Assembly (NCBI GenBank): GCA_030762895.1
Contig: CM061067.1
Location: 47,827,667-47,891,666, forward strand
DNA length: 64,000 bases
Reading direction: 5' to 3'
From: Sophora flavescens
Taxonomy: Eukaryota; Streptophyta; Magnoliopsida; Fabales; Fabaceae
Part shown: piece after piece, positions 9,995 through 21,568 of the stretch
How positions within the stretch are numbered: the first letter of the stretch is position 1
Layout: every line of letters starts with the position of its first letter
The notes under the pieces: model-generated
What the model was told of the DNA's origin: nothing
What the model saw: the letters and a program-made list of their open reading frames with translations, nothing else
Databases searched by the model: none
Program-made: the position numbers and the translations under genes

Positions 9995-10463
9995 GATGAA
10001 TGCGGTTGACGATTGTGTGTATCACAAATTCAGTGGGAGCAAGTATATTTTCCTGGTATTGTATGTTGATGACATACTGCTTGCCACTAACAATATAGGC
10101 ATGTTGCACGAAACCAAGAGATTTCTATCAAGAAATTTCGAGATGAAAGATCTTGGTGACGCCTCCTTTGTATTAGGGATCCAAATACATCGAGATCGAT
10201 CTCGAGGTATTCTAGGATTATCACAAAGCATCTATATCGATAAGGTGCTCAAAAGATTTGGCATGCAGGCTGCAAACCAGGTGATACCCCGGTCGCTAAG
10301 GGAGACAAATTTAGTCTCGATCCAATGCCCAAAAGGAAATATTGAGATTCAGGAGATGCGAGAAGATTCCCTATGCATCAGTGTAGGGAGTCTAATGTAT
10401 GCCCAGGTTTGTATGCGTCCGGGACATAGCGTACATTGTTGGAGTTTTAGGCGAGATACTTAA
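9708..10463 (+). pseudogene. copia-1 reverse transcriptase, central part
   Basis: From about 9857 this frame carries the rest of the reverse transcriptase: SIYGLKQASRQWYHKF, the catalytic LYVDDILLAT motif (about 10060-10090) and EMKDLGDASFVLGIQI. The first 50 codons before 9857 are out of the natural frame. It degenerates again near 10300. Confidence 0.85.
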
Positions 10464-10474
10464 GCAATCCAGGA

Positions 10475-11061
10475 ATGGATCATTGGAAAGCGACCAAAAG
10501 AGTTATGAGGTATTTGAAGAGAACAAAAGATCATATGCTCACATATAGGAGATCGAGACTCTTTGGAGATCATTGGGTATTCTCGACTCCGATTTTTGCC
10601 GGATGCCAAGATAGTAGAAGATCCACTTCGGGCTATATCTATCTCATATTGGTGGTGGTGCAGTTTCTTGGCGCAGTGCCAAGCAAACGCTTATTGCTTC
10701 ATCCACCATGGCAGCAGAGTTTGTAGCATGTTATGAGGCATCAAATCATGGGATTTGGCTGAGGAATTTTGTCACTGGGCTGCGAATTTTAGAAGGGATT
10801 GAAAGACCACTTAAGTTATACTGTGACAACAAATCAGCCGTCTTATACTCCAATAACAATAGGAGCTCGACAAAGTCGAAACACATCGACATAAAGTTCC
10901 TAGTTGTCAAGGAGAGAGTACGGAGTGGACAGATTTCCATAGAACACTTAGGGACAAACTCCATGATAGCAGACCCTCTAACAAAGGGCATTCCACCCAA
11001 GGTCTTTCATGAGCACACTGCTCACATGGGTGTCATACAGTTTGAGGATTCTTTGGTTTAG
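10475..11061 (+). pseudogene. copia-1 reverse transcriptase tail and RNase H
   Basis: WKATKRVMRYLKRTKDHML at the start is the connection domain. A frame break near 10560-10700 is followed from 10708 by RNase H: the acidic residues sit in AAEFVACYEA and LYCDNKSAVLYSNN, with STKSKHIDIKFLVVKERV and the end motif IADPLTKGI. RNase H removes genomic RNA from the hybrid. The pol reading stops at 11059-11061. Confidence 0.85.
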
Positions 11062-11483
11062 TGGGAGTTAGTCATTGATGTAATTCATGTTCTATATTTG
11101 AAATTATGTATGCATACTATTATGTTTGGATACTGTTCTGATCAGAAATAAATTTTGGTATTTAATTTATTACACTTTGTACGATAATGTCTTTAATGAT
11201 CTCACTAAAGTAAAGTAGGACCAGTTGAAAATCGACATGTACAGATCACCTTCATGTGATTTTCATGCTGCACATTTCATGATTAATCTATGTCATTTGG
11301 TTGTGTTAATATTAGTGATCATTGATGGATTTAGTTATGATTGATATAACGAAAGCCGCTTTGGTTCTATATATTGATATAACTAATGGACGGGATAGGG
11401 ATATGTCCAAGGTTTATAATGGCAAATTTGGGCTCGTAAAGTATAACACATTTATAAGCATACATATGTGACCAATGGGAGAT

Positions 11484-12092
11484 TGTTAGAATTTTTTGGG
11501 CCACACTTGTAATGTTTAAATGTGTTAGGGCCATTATTTTTAATTAGTCAAATTAAAGTGATCTAATTCAAGTAAGGTTTATGGCTATGGACATAATTGT
11601 TATGAAAATTATTGTGTAGATACCATAAGGTCTTATTTCTATTTTTATGATGGGCAAAATTAGAGATAAGAAATGTGTGGATAGTCATGACTCTTCATGA
11701 AAGAGTTTGAATTCGAAGGGACATCACTCTTCATGAAAGGGCATGCAATTCTTATAAATAAAGGGTTATGGTCCCCAATTGTAGACATAATCAAAAGGAA
11801 GGAATTTCAATTCTATTCACCCCATTAGAGGAGGAACTAAGGCTAAGGAGAATCTACAATTGGAAGATCACTACTCTATCAAGAACATCATCATTTCCAT
11901 CAAGACTTCATGGATCCTCCCGGTACGCTTCCGTATTCATTAGTCATCTTGAATTGCCATGGGATTATAGATAAAATTTTCTTTTGTATTTGTGCTTGAA
12001 GATGAACATGTTTCTTGTTGATATTGATTTTGTCTACATGATGTTTAAGGAATTAGAAACATGTTTAGATACAAATAATTATGAATCCAACA
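11484..12092 (+). repeat. 3' LTR of copia-1
   Basis: 609 bp, matching 4964-5571 with about three substitutions and one inserted T in a T run. It is preceded by the purine tract ending at 11483 and ends in CCAACA. The intact second LTR shows this is a full insertion, not a solo LTR. Confidence 0.95.
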
Positions 12093-13134
12093 TGGGAAAC
12101 AAAACTAGCTTAAATGTGGTGCCAGGGTAACCAAAAAAAAATAATATCTGGGAAACAAATGTGAACGAATGAGATATATGTGGTGCCAGGATAATCAAAA
12201 GTAGCATATCCGCACGATGATGGGTGCTTATTTTTTGGCAATTAGCATATCCAAGTCTGGCTTGCATGGGCTTCCCTCGTTATATGGACTATACGGGTAG
12301 TCATAATTGGTTTATCAGGGAGGACAATATTCATTGATTCGTTCAACCAAAACAATTTGGGTGTTGCTTTTTATACCATATCTTTATAATTCACCACAAA
12401 ATTTTAAAAAACATTTTAATATCTCCAATATCTTCATACACCTCATAACCTTCTGAATTACATCAATCATTCCTCCTTCAGTTCTTCCTCTCTCCCTCTA
12501 CTCCTTATTCTTTTTGTTCTTCTCCCCTCTCTCTCTCTCTACAATGCCTTCTTTGACCTTGTACAAATTCGCCACCTCTCTTGCACCAACACGTTTTTTC
12601 ACCCACCGCGATAACCATTCCAGCAACAACACAACAGTACCCATTTCTTATATCATCTTTGAAATTCAACGTGCTACCAAGTTGAGAGAGAGAGAAAAAA
12701 TCAGCTACCACTTTGGTCTCAAATTCTCGTCATCGTCACTTCTCTATGCATAGTTTTCTTGATTTGAGCTGCTGGCCACTCAGATCCAGCCTATGAGGTA
12801 TGGATCAATTCTGTTGTTAAGACCTAAAGGGAATATTTATAGTGAAGCCTTTTTAAAATTAATAAAAATATTTTTATAAAAATAATATGATATTAAAAAT
12901 TTATTTTTATTGTAATTTTTTTATATTTTTAAAGAAAAATCATTGTGGTTGATATAAATATTTGTTGTGTGTACATGTAGCCATATTTTAAGAGCGACAA
13001 AAAAATATATTGTATATAAATAAACAAATATAAACAAAACATATTTTGAATTTGAGACCTAAAATCCTTATAAAATTAGAAATTTTTTTGGAGGACTCTA
13101 TTTTAAAGGCTTGATGATTAGGCTGACCCTGAGC
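12093..13134. other. Spacer, no supported gene
   Basis: This contains a duplicated GTGGTGCCAGG motif (near 12117 and 12181), a CT-rich run near 12480-12540 and an AT-rich stretch near 12850-13080. Short frames near 12514-12753 lack any recognisable protein pattern. Confidence 0.5.
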
Positions 13135-13248
13135 ATGTCCCGGAAGGAAATAAGTGATGAAGATGCCAGGTTGGTTTATATTGATGATCCTGATAGGACA
13201 AATGAGAGGTTTGGTTTTGCAGGGAATTCAGTTAGTACTGAGGAGTAA
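13135..13248 (+). pseudogene. P4-ATPase (ALA1-like flippase) N-terminal fragment
   Basis: A 37-codon frame reads ISDEDARLVYIDDPDRTNER and then FGFAGNS before a stop at 13246-13248. This pattern resembles the extreme N-terminus of plant aminophospholipid flippases of the ALA1 group (RLVYIDDP ... FEFAGNSIRTSKYS). The similarity ends abruptly and nothing of the roughly 1,100-residue remainder is present, so it is a gene fragment, perhaps carried by a transposon. Recognition is from memory of the family and the match is short. Confidence 0.5.
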
Positions 13249-13849
13249 TCTCGGGTGAGGGAGGAGATGAGGGAGAAAGTGAGAAGAAGGGATTGGTGTA
13301 TTGTAGAAAATAGGTTTTGGGGTGTATCAAAGTAATTGGGGGTATTTTGAAAATATCAAAATGTTTTTAAAAAATTTGTGGTATATGAAAAAAAATATGC
13401 AGTGTAAAAAGCACCACCCAAACAAGTTTCATTTTGGAAGCTCAAAAACAATTTCGGAACGATTTTCATATTGGATATCGTGGCCTTTGGTTTGGCAGGT
13501 CAGTTGTGACCCAATCCAATAAGCAGCTTGGATAAGTGGGTTATTGGGTTCTCTCAAGCCTCTAACCTCTTCCAGCTAATGCACCTAATGAATTAATATA
13601 TATACACACACCCCGGGTTTAATAGTATACATTATCGGTTTAAAAAAACTTCAAATCATAAATTTACATATCATTAAAAATATTTAATACTTATCCCGAT
13701 TATATTAAAGTCATTTATATTACGATTTCTGATTAGTTGAAAGTATTTATATTAACGTTACATATTAATTAATGATGCTATAGTATCTTGTGTATGGTAG
13801 ATATTTCTTGAAGGAGGAGTTTGTGGGGACCCGTCTGGGCCACAATCCC

Positions 13850-14890
13850 AGCTATGTGTGGTGCTGTAGCATCCACACTTCACAGGTAATAGTCAAGAGT
13901 GGTATGAGATGATTTTTGGGGTGATGGTAGCATGGTTAGTGTTTGGAGAGACCCTTGGTTGAGAAACAGTGATGACCCCTACATAAAAAGCGTCCCTGCC
14001 CAAAGTTTCATAATTCACACTTGAGAAAGTTCAAGGAAACTGGATGAAGCTTTGGCGCCTTAAAATTCCCGAGAAGGTGAGCAGTGTCCCAGCCTCTGTG
14101 AAATAAACCTAGAGAATGATTGGCATTGCTTCTTTGGGTGTAAACATGTAGAAAGTGTGTGGGTGAAAGCTAGTCTCTGGGATTTGTCGAGCTGAGAACA
14201 CAACTGAGTTATTCTTCACTCTCCTTGACAATCTCCAAACTGATCATCAAAATAGTTTGGCTATGATGATTTGGTGCATATGGCGCAGGCGAAACGAGAA
14301 AAGATTGGAGGGAGTAGAAAAGAACGTGGCAGATCACTCGGTTCAACTATGCATGAAATCTTTACATGACTGGGAAAGAGTTAGAAAGCCACCCCCTAGA
14401 ATCCACTCTTGGATCAAGCCCAACACAGGAGAATTCAAATACAATATAGATGCGGCAATCTTTGCGGATCAAGGTTGCTTTGCATGGCTTGGGCTTTTGT
14501 GTGCGAAATGAACTTGGTGGGTTTGTCACAGCAAAAACCTTGTGGCAGTGGCGTGTCCCACCTGCTCAAGAGGTCGAGGCTTTGGGCATCCTGGAAGCAT
14601 TGAAGTGATCGACTAACTGATTTGGGTTTCCACAGGATATGCTTTGAGCTGGACTGTAAGCCAGTGGTTGATGCCATTTTCAGGGAAAATTCTCTTCGCA
14701 CAGAATTTGGCTCTATTCTATCCATGTGTAAGGCGTTTTTAAATTCTTTTCGAGGTTAGTTCTACTACGAGACAAATCAAGTAGTTCATTCTCTTGCTAA
14801 GATGTCCCAATTGTACTTTAGTCATCATATTTTTGATTACTTTTCAACATGTATTATTGAACTCATTTTGATTGATATGAAATAAGTTTA
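13850..14890 (+). pseudogene. Decayed LINE 3' end with RNase H-like domain
   Basis: The part at 14257-14880 reads as a plant LINE RNase H domain (RVT_3 type): MIWCIWRRRNEKRLEG, then WIKPNTGEFKYNIDAAIF, then after a shift at about 14487 CVRNELGGFVTAKTLWQW and QEVEALGILEALK, a stop, then FELDCKPVVDAIF. The three acidic positions (IDAA, EALGILEAL, ELDCK) are recognisable. The stretch 13850-14256 has scattered similarity to the zinc-binding region that precedes it (WRDPWLRN-like start). Several stops and shifts make it non-functional. Confidence 0.7.
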
Positions 14891-16370
14891 TTCCCCTTAA
14901 AAGAAACATTACATATCAATTAAACCTACACACGAATAAACATTGCCCATTCACTTTTCTTCTTTTCTCTCTGCTGTCTTTCGTATCCAAATGTAGTCTC
15001 GTGAAGGAAAAAAAAAAGTTGCTTTAAGCATACCAAATTTACAGGTTAGTCTTTGTTTTTTTTTTTAAAAATGAATTCTGAGCTTAGTTCAAAACTTGAT
15101 TATTTTTTTCTTTACCAAGTTTCTCTTTGAATTGTTTTTAAAATTATTAATTTAATATTTAATAATCAGCTTTATATGAGAAAAAGAAATAAAAATAGAA
15201 ATAAAATATAATTTTATATTGATAAACCACAATCCACTAAAATTAAGGTAAACATGTAATAAATTATAAATAGTATTATATATATACAAGCTATATTTAC
15301 AGTTGTTAATGTCAAATTTACAAAATTAAAACTTGATTCATTTCTCTACTTCTCTTATTTCGCAAACAAATGAATGTGAATAGAATTTGATTTTTCACCC
15401 GTTTGTTTTAACTTTGTAAGAACGCAAACATTCATTGAAAACCTCATTGAGTAAAAGCTTGAACTTTGAGCTTTTAGTGAAAGTGCCTAGGGACGGAGGG
15501 TTTCTCAATTTGCGTTAAAACAAATCTATACTTAATCGATGTAGTTTATTCTTGTCAATTATGTCAATCGTGATTAATTATGTGATCTAGCTTTTAAAAG
15601 AGGTAATAGCTATAATAAAAATGTTAAATATGAAGTTTTTATATTATCAATCAATTACAAATCAAAATGTTCTGTATGTGACTTTTAAGATAACGATGAT
15701 AAGAATGAAATATTTATAGCCCGTGACAATTTATAATTGGTTGGGGATATAAAAATATCTTTAAACCCACCATACATACTATTTTATTTTTGACTAAAGA
15801 CACCCTACATACTAATTAATATTTTTTTTAAAAGTAGATTTCATCCTATATAAGATTTACCCTTTTTTTCCTTTAAAAAAGTTTACCTTTTTTTTTTTTG
15901 TTTGGACATCATTCAGTTAATATACTTATGAAATGCGTAATACAAGTAATCTATTCATACAATATTAAAGAGGATTTCCCGTTTTGGCATGTAATTTTAT
16001 TTTTTCCCAAAAATTTTATAATTTTAAATTTAAAAACAATTGAAAAATAGAAAAATTAAATCATATTACTTTCCCTCTATATTGTATAATTTTTAAAACA
16101 CAAATATAAAAAGGGAAAAAAATCATAACGACTTTCTACTTTTCGATTTTAATTTTCTTCATTCGTCCATCCATGAAAATTGACTTTAAAAAGAAAAAAC
16201 TCATTGACCTTCATTATATAGCATTTTTTAATATATTTTTTTTTGGTAAACTCATTTTCTTTATTCCTAATAACATTTTTTTCTTGAACATAAATTTAAA
16301 AAATGTGATCAATAGACATAATGCTAGTGAATATGTGGTAACAACATTGTAATTAATGAAATTCGATGTT
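14891..16370. other. AT-rich spacer, no supported gene
   Basis: About 1.5 kb of very AT-rich DNA with many poly-T and poly-A runs. I see no coding pattern, RNA gene or clear repeat with other parts of the window. Confidence 0.55.
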
Positions 16371-17070
16371 AAATTAACGGATGGACTAAAATTGCATGAT
16401 AAAAAAAAAAAATGGAGATCAAAATCGAGCAATCGGACATTGAGAGACAAAAGGTACAATTAAACTAAGATATTAATATGTGATTGAGATTGAAAAAATC
16501 TAAATATCATAGACAATTTTTTCCATGTAACAAAATTAATGAGGCAATATGTTAAAACAAATATAATATTATACATATCTAACTAAAATAATTGTTAAAT
16601 ATTGAATAATAAATTTACTTTTAAACTAGTAAACATCGACGTTTTCTTTTGAGAACTTCTAAACAACGAGTACATCCGAAACCCAGACCCTAAAAGTCAC
16701 ACAACTTGTTCTCATCAATCCCTCTATTTACGACTTTGCAACTTTGATTCGCTCTCACTAATGTGGAATGTTTTGGTTTAAAGTCCAGCTCATGATCAAT
16801 GTGAATACTGTAAGCTCCTTTGAATCATTTGCATACTTGTGCTTCTTTATGGAGGACCAAAGCCTAAATGATAAACAACCATTGATTTATTCATTTTTCA
16901 ATCTTTCAATTTTTTAATGAATTAACCAATGATTTAAATTGTTGGATGGCCAAGTCTAAGTCTCAAAATTGGAGGACCATAGCCTCACCCATTGCCTATG
17001 GCGGTGTTCAACAAAACGAAGTGGATAAAGCATTTATTCATGCCATAGACATACAAGTTTCTTTAGTTAC
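16371..17070. repeat. Tandem repeat of about 950 bp, copy 1, left part
   Basis: This begins AAATTAACGGATGGACTAAA and matches copy 2 from 22300 onward, including AGTCACACAACT, GTCCAGCTCATGATCAATGT and GGAGGACCATAGCCTCACCC. Copia-2 interrupts it at 17070; the copy resumes at 22044-22299. The unit is noncoding. Confidence 0.8.
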
Positions 17071-17297
17071 TGTTGAAAGATAATGAATGACTAAAATATT
17101 TTCTTGTATTGAATTGAATTATGAAATACATGTGTTGGGGTGTTTATATAACACCTGTTGAATCAAGAAAGAGGTAAAGAATTGACTCAGTCAAATGTCT
17201 ATCTCTACAAAACTGAGTCAAACAAATTAACTAATTTGTAACAAGTAAAAACAGAGAAGAAATAACAAACTAATTAACCAATATATCTATTTTAATA
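17071..17297 (-). repeat. 3' LTR of copia-2
   Basis: 227 bp. On the plus strand it starts TGTTGAAAGATAATG and ends ATTTTAATA. It carries about 46 bp (around 17137-17190) that the other LTR lacks. Confidence 0.85.
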
Positions 17298-17305
17298 GTC
17301 CCCCC

Positions 17306-17710
17306 TCAAGCTGGAGAATGGATACATTTCATTCCCAGCTTGTATACAAAAGTTTGGAAAGGAGAGGGATCAAGAGATTTAGTCAGCATATCGGCAAGTT
17401 GGTCTGAACTGGATATTGGAAGAAGGTGAAACAACTTGGCAAGAAGGTTCTCACGAACAACGTGGCAATCCAGCTCAATATGCTTGGTCCTCTCATGAAA
17501 AGAAGCGTTGGAAGCTATGTGCCTGGCTGACTGGTTGTCACAGTACAGTAATGCCGGTTGAGTAAATTGGATCCGAAAATCATGAAGGAGGTATGTCAAC
17601 CACTGAAGTCCACATACAGTTGAAGCAAGGACTCTATACTCGACTTCGGTAGAGGACTTGGAAACTGTAGCCTGCTTCTTGGACCTCCGAGAGATAAGAG
17701 AAGATCCCAA
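17306..17710 (-). pseudogene. copia-2 RNase H
   Basis: Reads SRRSKKQATVSKSSTEVEYR, LLYCDNQSARHIASN and ERTKHIELDCHVVREN, then LADMLTKSL, the standard copia RNase H signature and pol end. The linking stretch 17711-17866 to reverse transcriptase is out of frame. Confidence 0.88.
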
Positions 17711-17866
17711 GAAAATACAGTAACCCGTAACCGATTTTTGGGTATCCGGGCAAGTTGCCCAATCTGAATCGCTAAAACCTTTTCATTGAAGTTCTGAGTT
17801 GCTGGGGTAGAAAAGACCTTGAACTGGTGATCCTTTAATGTATCGAAGCATACAGAGAGCAGGCTC

Positions 17867-19351
17867 CTAATGAAGATGAGTTGATTTGGCCATGTATTGA
17901 CTGAGCTGTTGAACAGAAAAACAAATATCAGGTCTAGTGTTTGTCAAATAAAGTAACTTACCCACCAATCTTCTATATGGACTCGGATCAGGTAAGGGAG
18001 TGCCTTCTTGAGCACTCAGTCTGGTTGCTTTAGCTAAAGGAGTAGAGGAAGGTTTAGAGGCTAACAAGCCACATTCTTCTAAAATGTCTAAGGCATATTT
18101 GCGTTGACAAACATGAATTCCTTCTTTTGATCTAGCAATTTCAAGACCCAAAAAATATCTCAAATGACCCAAATCTTTGATTTTAAAGGCGGAGTGTAAA
18201 TCTGTTTTCATATGTTGAATGGCAGGAAGGGGACCCGCAATGACAATATCATCAACATAAACTAATAAAGCTGTAAAGGAAGAATTAGAAGTATGAATAA
18301 ACAAGGAACAATCAGATGTAGACTGTAAAAATCCTTTTGTATGCAAAAAAGAAGACAACCTAGCAAACCATTGGCGGCTAGATTGCTTTAAACCATAAAG
18401 AGATCTAAGTAATTTACAAACTTGACTGGGTTTGGGAGTAACAAGACCAGGGGGAGGCTGCATATAAACCTCTTCCTCTAAAGTACCATGCAAAAATGCA
18501 TTATGCACATCAAGTTGATGGAGATACCAATTGTTAGTGGTTGCAATAGCTAATAACATTCTAATGGTAGTTACTTTTGCAACAGGGGAAAATGTGTCAA
18601 AATAATCAAGACATTCTATTTGATTAATTCCCTTAGCAACTAAACGTGCTTTATACCTTTCAATTGTGCCATCGGATTTATACTTTACCCGATAAATCCA
18701 TTTACAGCCGATAGTTGTTTTGCCTTGAGGGAGTTCAGTGTAGGACCAAGTGTGGTTGGTGTGCGGGGCATTGAGCTCAGAATTCATAGATTGGACCCAA
18801 TGTTGATGCTTAATAGCTTGGTGATAAGTCTTAGGTTCATCATGTGAAGATATAGCAAGAGTGTAATGCAAATGATTAGGAGAAAGCTTAGAATAGGAAA
18901 TAACAGAGGACAAGGGATATTTAACACAGCTATTGGTATTAGAAGATAAAGAATTACAGTGGAAATCATGCGAATATGAGGGAGGATTTTTAGTTCTAGA
19001 GGACTTTCTTAAATTTGGTGCATTAGTGTCTAAAACAGGGGGAGGTATAGCAGGGATAGAATCAGATGCATTATTGGGTAGGGAATCATTCATGTTATTA
19101 TAATCCAAAGATGTAGAGGCTATGTCAGCATTAGGAGATGAAATATGCAAATCATGGTGTGAGTGAGTGAGTGTGTGGTGGTGATGTAAAGGCAAAATCA
19201 AATAAGAATATAGGATCAACAAGTGAAGGAACAGAATCAGGCATATTATAATTACTATGAGATAAAGAAGGTGTGGCAGTTTTATAAGGAAAAAAATCTT
19301 CATAAAAATATGCATTTCTAGAAACAAAGAAATCATGTGTATGCAAATCAT
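17867..19351 (-). CDS. copia-2 reverse transcriptase
   Basis: 494 codons. The first 80 residues are low-complexity, out-of-frame sequence. The real pattern starts with an RKSSRTKNPPSYSHDF linker, then IGCKWIYRVKYKSDG, the first catalytic aspartate in LHQLDVHNAFLHG, SLYGLKQSSRQWFARL, the catalytic LLVYVDDIVIAG, and LRYFLGLEIARSKEGI. It converts element RNA to cDNA in the particle. The domain itself is open, the best-preserved part of this element. Confidence 0.9.
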   Translation of the reverse strand: MICIHMISLFLEMHIFMKIFFLIKLPHLLYLIVIIICLILFLHLLILYSYLILPLHHHHTLTHSHHDLHISSPNADIASTSLDYNNMNDSLPNNASDSIPAIPPPVLDTNAPNLRKSSRTKNPPSYSHDFHCNSLSSNTNSCVKYPLSSVISYSKLSPNHLHYTLAISSHDEPKTYHQAIKHQHWVQSMNSELNAPHTNHTWSYTELPQGKTTIGCKWIYRVKYKSDGTIERYKARLVAKGINQIECLDYFDTFSPVAKVTTIRMLLAIATTNNWYLHQLDVHNAFLHGTLEEEVYMQPPPGLVTPKPSQVCKLLRSLYGLKQSSRQWFARLSSFLHTKGFLQSTSDCSLFIHTSNSSFTALLVYVDDIVIAGPLPAIQHMKTDLHSAFKIKDLGHLRYFLGLEIARSKEGIHVCQRKYALDILEECGLLASKPSSTPLAKATRLSAQEGTPLPDPSPYRRLVGKLLYLTNTRPDICFSVQQLSQYMAKSTHLH

Positions 19352-19505
19352 AAAAAATGTAACCTTTGGTTCCAGGTTTATATCCTAGAAACATACACTT
19401 CCTAGCCCTAGAATCCAATTTATGCTTATTTTGAGTGAGAGTAGATACAAATGCAAGGCAACCAAAAACTTTAAGGTCCTGAAAAGAAGGAGGACTGTTA
19501 TGCAA
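19152..19505 (-). pseudogene. copia-2 integrase C-terminal region
   Basis: Reads FQDLKVFGCLAFVSTL, KLDSRARKCMFLGYKPG and KGYIFYDLHTHDFFVSRN, the copia integrase tail that follows the catalytic core. It is separated by stops and shifts from the core at 19540-19896 and from reverse transcriptase. Confidence 0.85.
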
Positions 19506-19539
19506 TTTTTCAAAAGGGGTTTTATTGTCTAAAATAGGA

Positions 19540-19896
19540 CTAGGGCAGCCTATTAATTAAGTCAATAGAATGACAGAGGGCATAATTCCAAAATGATTTA
19601 GGGGAATTGGATTGGAAAAGTAATGCCCTGGTCACATTTAGGAGGTGTCTATGTTTTCTTTCAACAATAGAGTTTTGTTGGGGAGTCTCCACACAAGATG
19701 TTTGATGGATCACTCCAAGAGAAGAATAGTAAGAAGGTATGAAGAATTCCTTGCCATTGTCAGTTCTCAGAATTTGTATTTTAGAGTTAAACTGAGTTAA
19801 AACAAGATTAAAAAAGTGTATAATACAAGGTCGAGTATCAGATTTGTTTTTAAGCAAATACACCCATGCATGTATACCCACTGTAATCATCAACAA
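19540..19896 (-). pseudogene. copia-2 integrase catalytic core, second half
   Basis: Carries ILRTDNGKEF (second acidic residue) and QQNSIVERKHRHLLNVTRA (third). The first aspartate is in the upstream frame. A shift near 19870 splits the core. Confidence 0.85.
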
Positions 19897-21568
19897 CAGT
19901 CAAAAAATAGTGATGGCCTTGAATAGATGCAATAGTAATGGGACCCCAAATATCCATGTGTATAAGGGAAAAGGGGTGCTCAGAGTGTGTGTCACTAGTG
20001 GGGAAGGGTAACCTAGCTTGCTTTGCATAATGACAACAATCACAAACCATTCTTTTATTCATAGTAATGAAAGGAAAAGCATTACACAAGTGCTGTAAAA
20101 CAGAAGTAGATGGATGTCCTAATCTAAAGTGCCAAAGATCAAAAGATGAAGATGGTAATTTATTTGCAGTATTAGCTAAACTAGAAGACCTATTTTTATT
20201 GTTGAATGAAGTAGGTATTCCATGGAATATGTAAAGATTATTGGTAACCTTAGCTTGCCCAATCATCCTCAGGGTAGACCGAGCCTGGATTAAGCAAGAA
20301 TCAGAAGTTAATAACAGTTGGCAATGTAATGATGAAGTAAGCGTATTAATGGATATCAAATTAAAATGAAACTCAGGAATGAACAAAACATCAGTGAGAA
20401 AGAAATTTTGATTAAAAATGATGGTTCCTGAATACTTGGCAAGAAGAATGGTACCATTAAGAAGTTTAACAGAAATAGGATTGATCAGTTTACGAGTAGA
20501 AAAACATTCAATATAGGGACATATATGATCACTGGCCCCGGAATCCAGGATCCAAGTGAATAAAGGGGAAATGCAATTACCTGATTTAGTGACACCCGAA
20601 ACCATATGGTGACCAGTGTCTGAAGAAATTGGCTTACTCACTGTGTTGATGGTAGAAGGATGGTCTTGTTTGGAAGAATGAATGAGGTGAATGAGGTATT
20701 GATAATCATCTTTGGAAAGCAAAAAAGATGAGTCATGAGTGACTTGCTTTCCAGTGCTAGGAGGATACTCAATTCTTGGAATATCAGTTGAAGATGTCAC
20801 TGCCAATTGAGGAGATGAATTGGTATTTCTTGATCGATATCTAGGGGGAAAGCCATGCTTGTTATAGCAGGTATCAATTGTGTGATTTGTTCGATTGCAA
20901 TGAGTACATAACATTTGGGATTTTGAATTGTTACGTCCCCTGCCCCGTCCTTGATATTGTCCGCCACGGCCTTGAGAGAAATTAGGGGTTGCAAGTGATG
21001 TAGAGTCAGGAACAACAGAGGGGTTTCGTTCTTGTTGGAGAACCATGGAGTAGGTTTCACTAATAGGTGGTAAGGGGTTCATAATGAGAATTTGACTACG
21101 AACAGGTTGGTAGGTCTCAGTAAGGCCATTCAAGAAGCAAATAACGTGTTCTTTGTCTTTATAAGATTGAACAGATTTGCTCAAAGAACAAGTGCAAGCA
21201 TGAATGCAAGAACAGGAAGGGGTTGGGCGAAGGAACTCCAATTCGTCCCAGATTATCTTCATATCAGTAAAAAAGGTGGATAAAGATCTCTCACCTTGTT
21301 TCATGGAGTGGAGTTCTTGAAGTAGATCAGACATGCGAAAATGGTTACCTCGAGTGAAACGAATTTGGAGATCATTCCATAAATCCCTAGCCGTGTCAAA
21401 TGAAGCGGTGTTTTGTGAAATTTGTGGTGACAAGGTCCGAGTGATCCAAGAAACAACCATATGGTTGCATCGTTGCCATGCGTCCAAAAGGGGATCATCA
21501 GTCGATGGAGGAGAAATGGACCCATTGATGAATTTTACCTTATTTTTGGAAGAGAGAGCGCGAATCAT
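19850..21568 (-). CDS. copia-2 gag, protease and integrase start
   Basis: 572 codons. A capsid region comes first (CNHMVVSWITRTLSP, FRMSDLLQELHSMKQGERSL), then a zinc knuckle CTHCNRTNHTIDTC, the protease motif ILDSGASDHICP, the integrase zinc region LWHFRLGHPS ... CDCCHYAKQ and the first integrase aspartate in IHMDIWGPI. A shift near 19870 ends it in CMGVFA. The upstream frame at 21565-21774 holds its true start. Confidence 0.9.
   Translation of the reverse strand: MIRALSSKNKVKFINGSISPPSTDDPLLDAWQRCNHMVVSWITRTLSPQISQNTASFDTARDLWNDLQIRFTRGNHFRMSDLLQELHSMKQGERSLSTFFTDMKIIWDELEFLRPTPSCSCIHACTCSLSKSVQSYKDKEHVICFLNGLTETYQPVRSQILIMNPLPPISETYSMVLQQERNPSVVPDSTSLATPNFSQGRGGQYQGRGRGRNNSKSQMLCTHCNRTNHTIDTCYNKHGFPPRYRSRNTNSSPQLAVTSSTDIPRIEYPPSTGKQVTHDSSFLLSKDDYQYLIHLIHSSKQDHPSTINTVSKPISSDTGHHMVSGVTKSGNCISPLFTWILDSGASDHICPYIECFSTRKLINPISVKLLNGTILLAKYSGTIIFNQNFFLTDVLFIPEFHFNLISINTLTSSLHCQLLLTSDSCLIQARSTLRMIGQAKVTNNLYIFHGIPTSFNNKNRSSSLANTANKLPSSSFDLWHFRLGHPSTSVLQHLCNAFPFITMNKRMVCDCCHYAKQARLPFPTSDTHSEHPFSLIHMDIWGPITIASIQGHHYFLTVVDDYSGYTCMGVFA

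Larger units (their letters stand above)
4964..12092 (+). mobile_element. Complete Ty1/copia LTR retrotransposon (copia-1)
   Basis: Two LTRs (4964-5571 and 11484-12092) bracket a 5.9-kb internal region. An initiator-Met-tRNA primer site follows the 5' LTR and a purine tract (AATGGGAGAT) precedes the 3' LTR. Coding order is gag, protease, integrase, reverse transcriptase, RNase H, as in copia elements. The flanking pentamers are TGAGA (4959-4963) and TGGGA (12093-12097), a target duplication with one mismatch. The LTRs differ by about three substitutions and one indel, so the insertion is young, yet the coding region has at least five frame breaks. Confidence 0.95.

Noticed and set aside
12505..12753. 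Short frames on both strands near a CT-rich run
   Set aside because: No recognisable domain, no splice context, and composition bias from CT/GA repeats.
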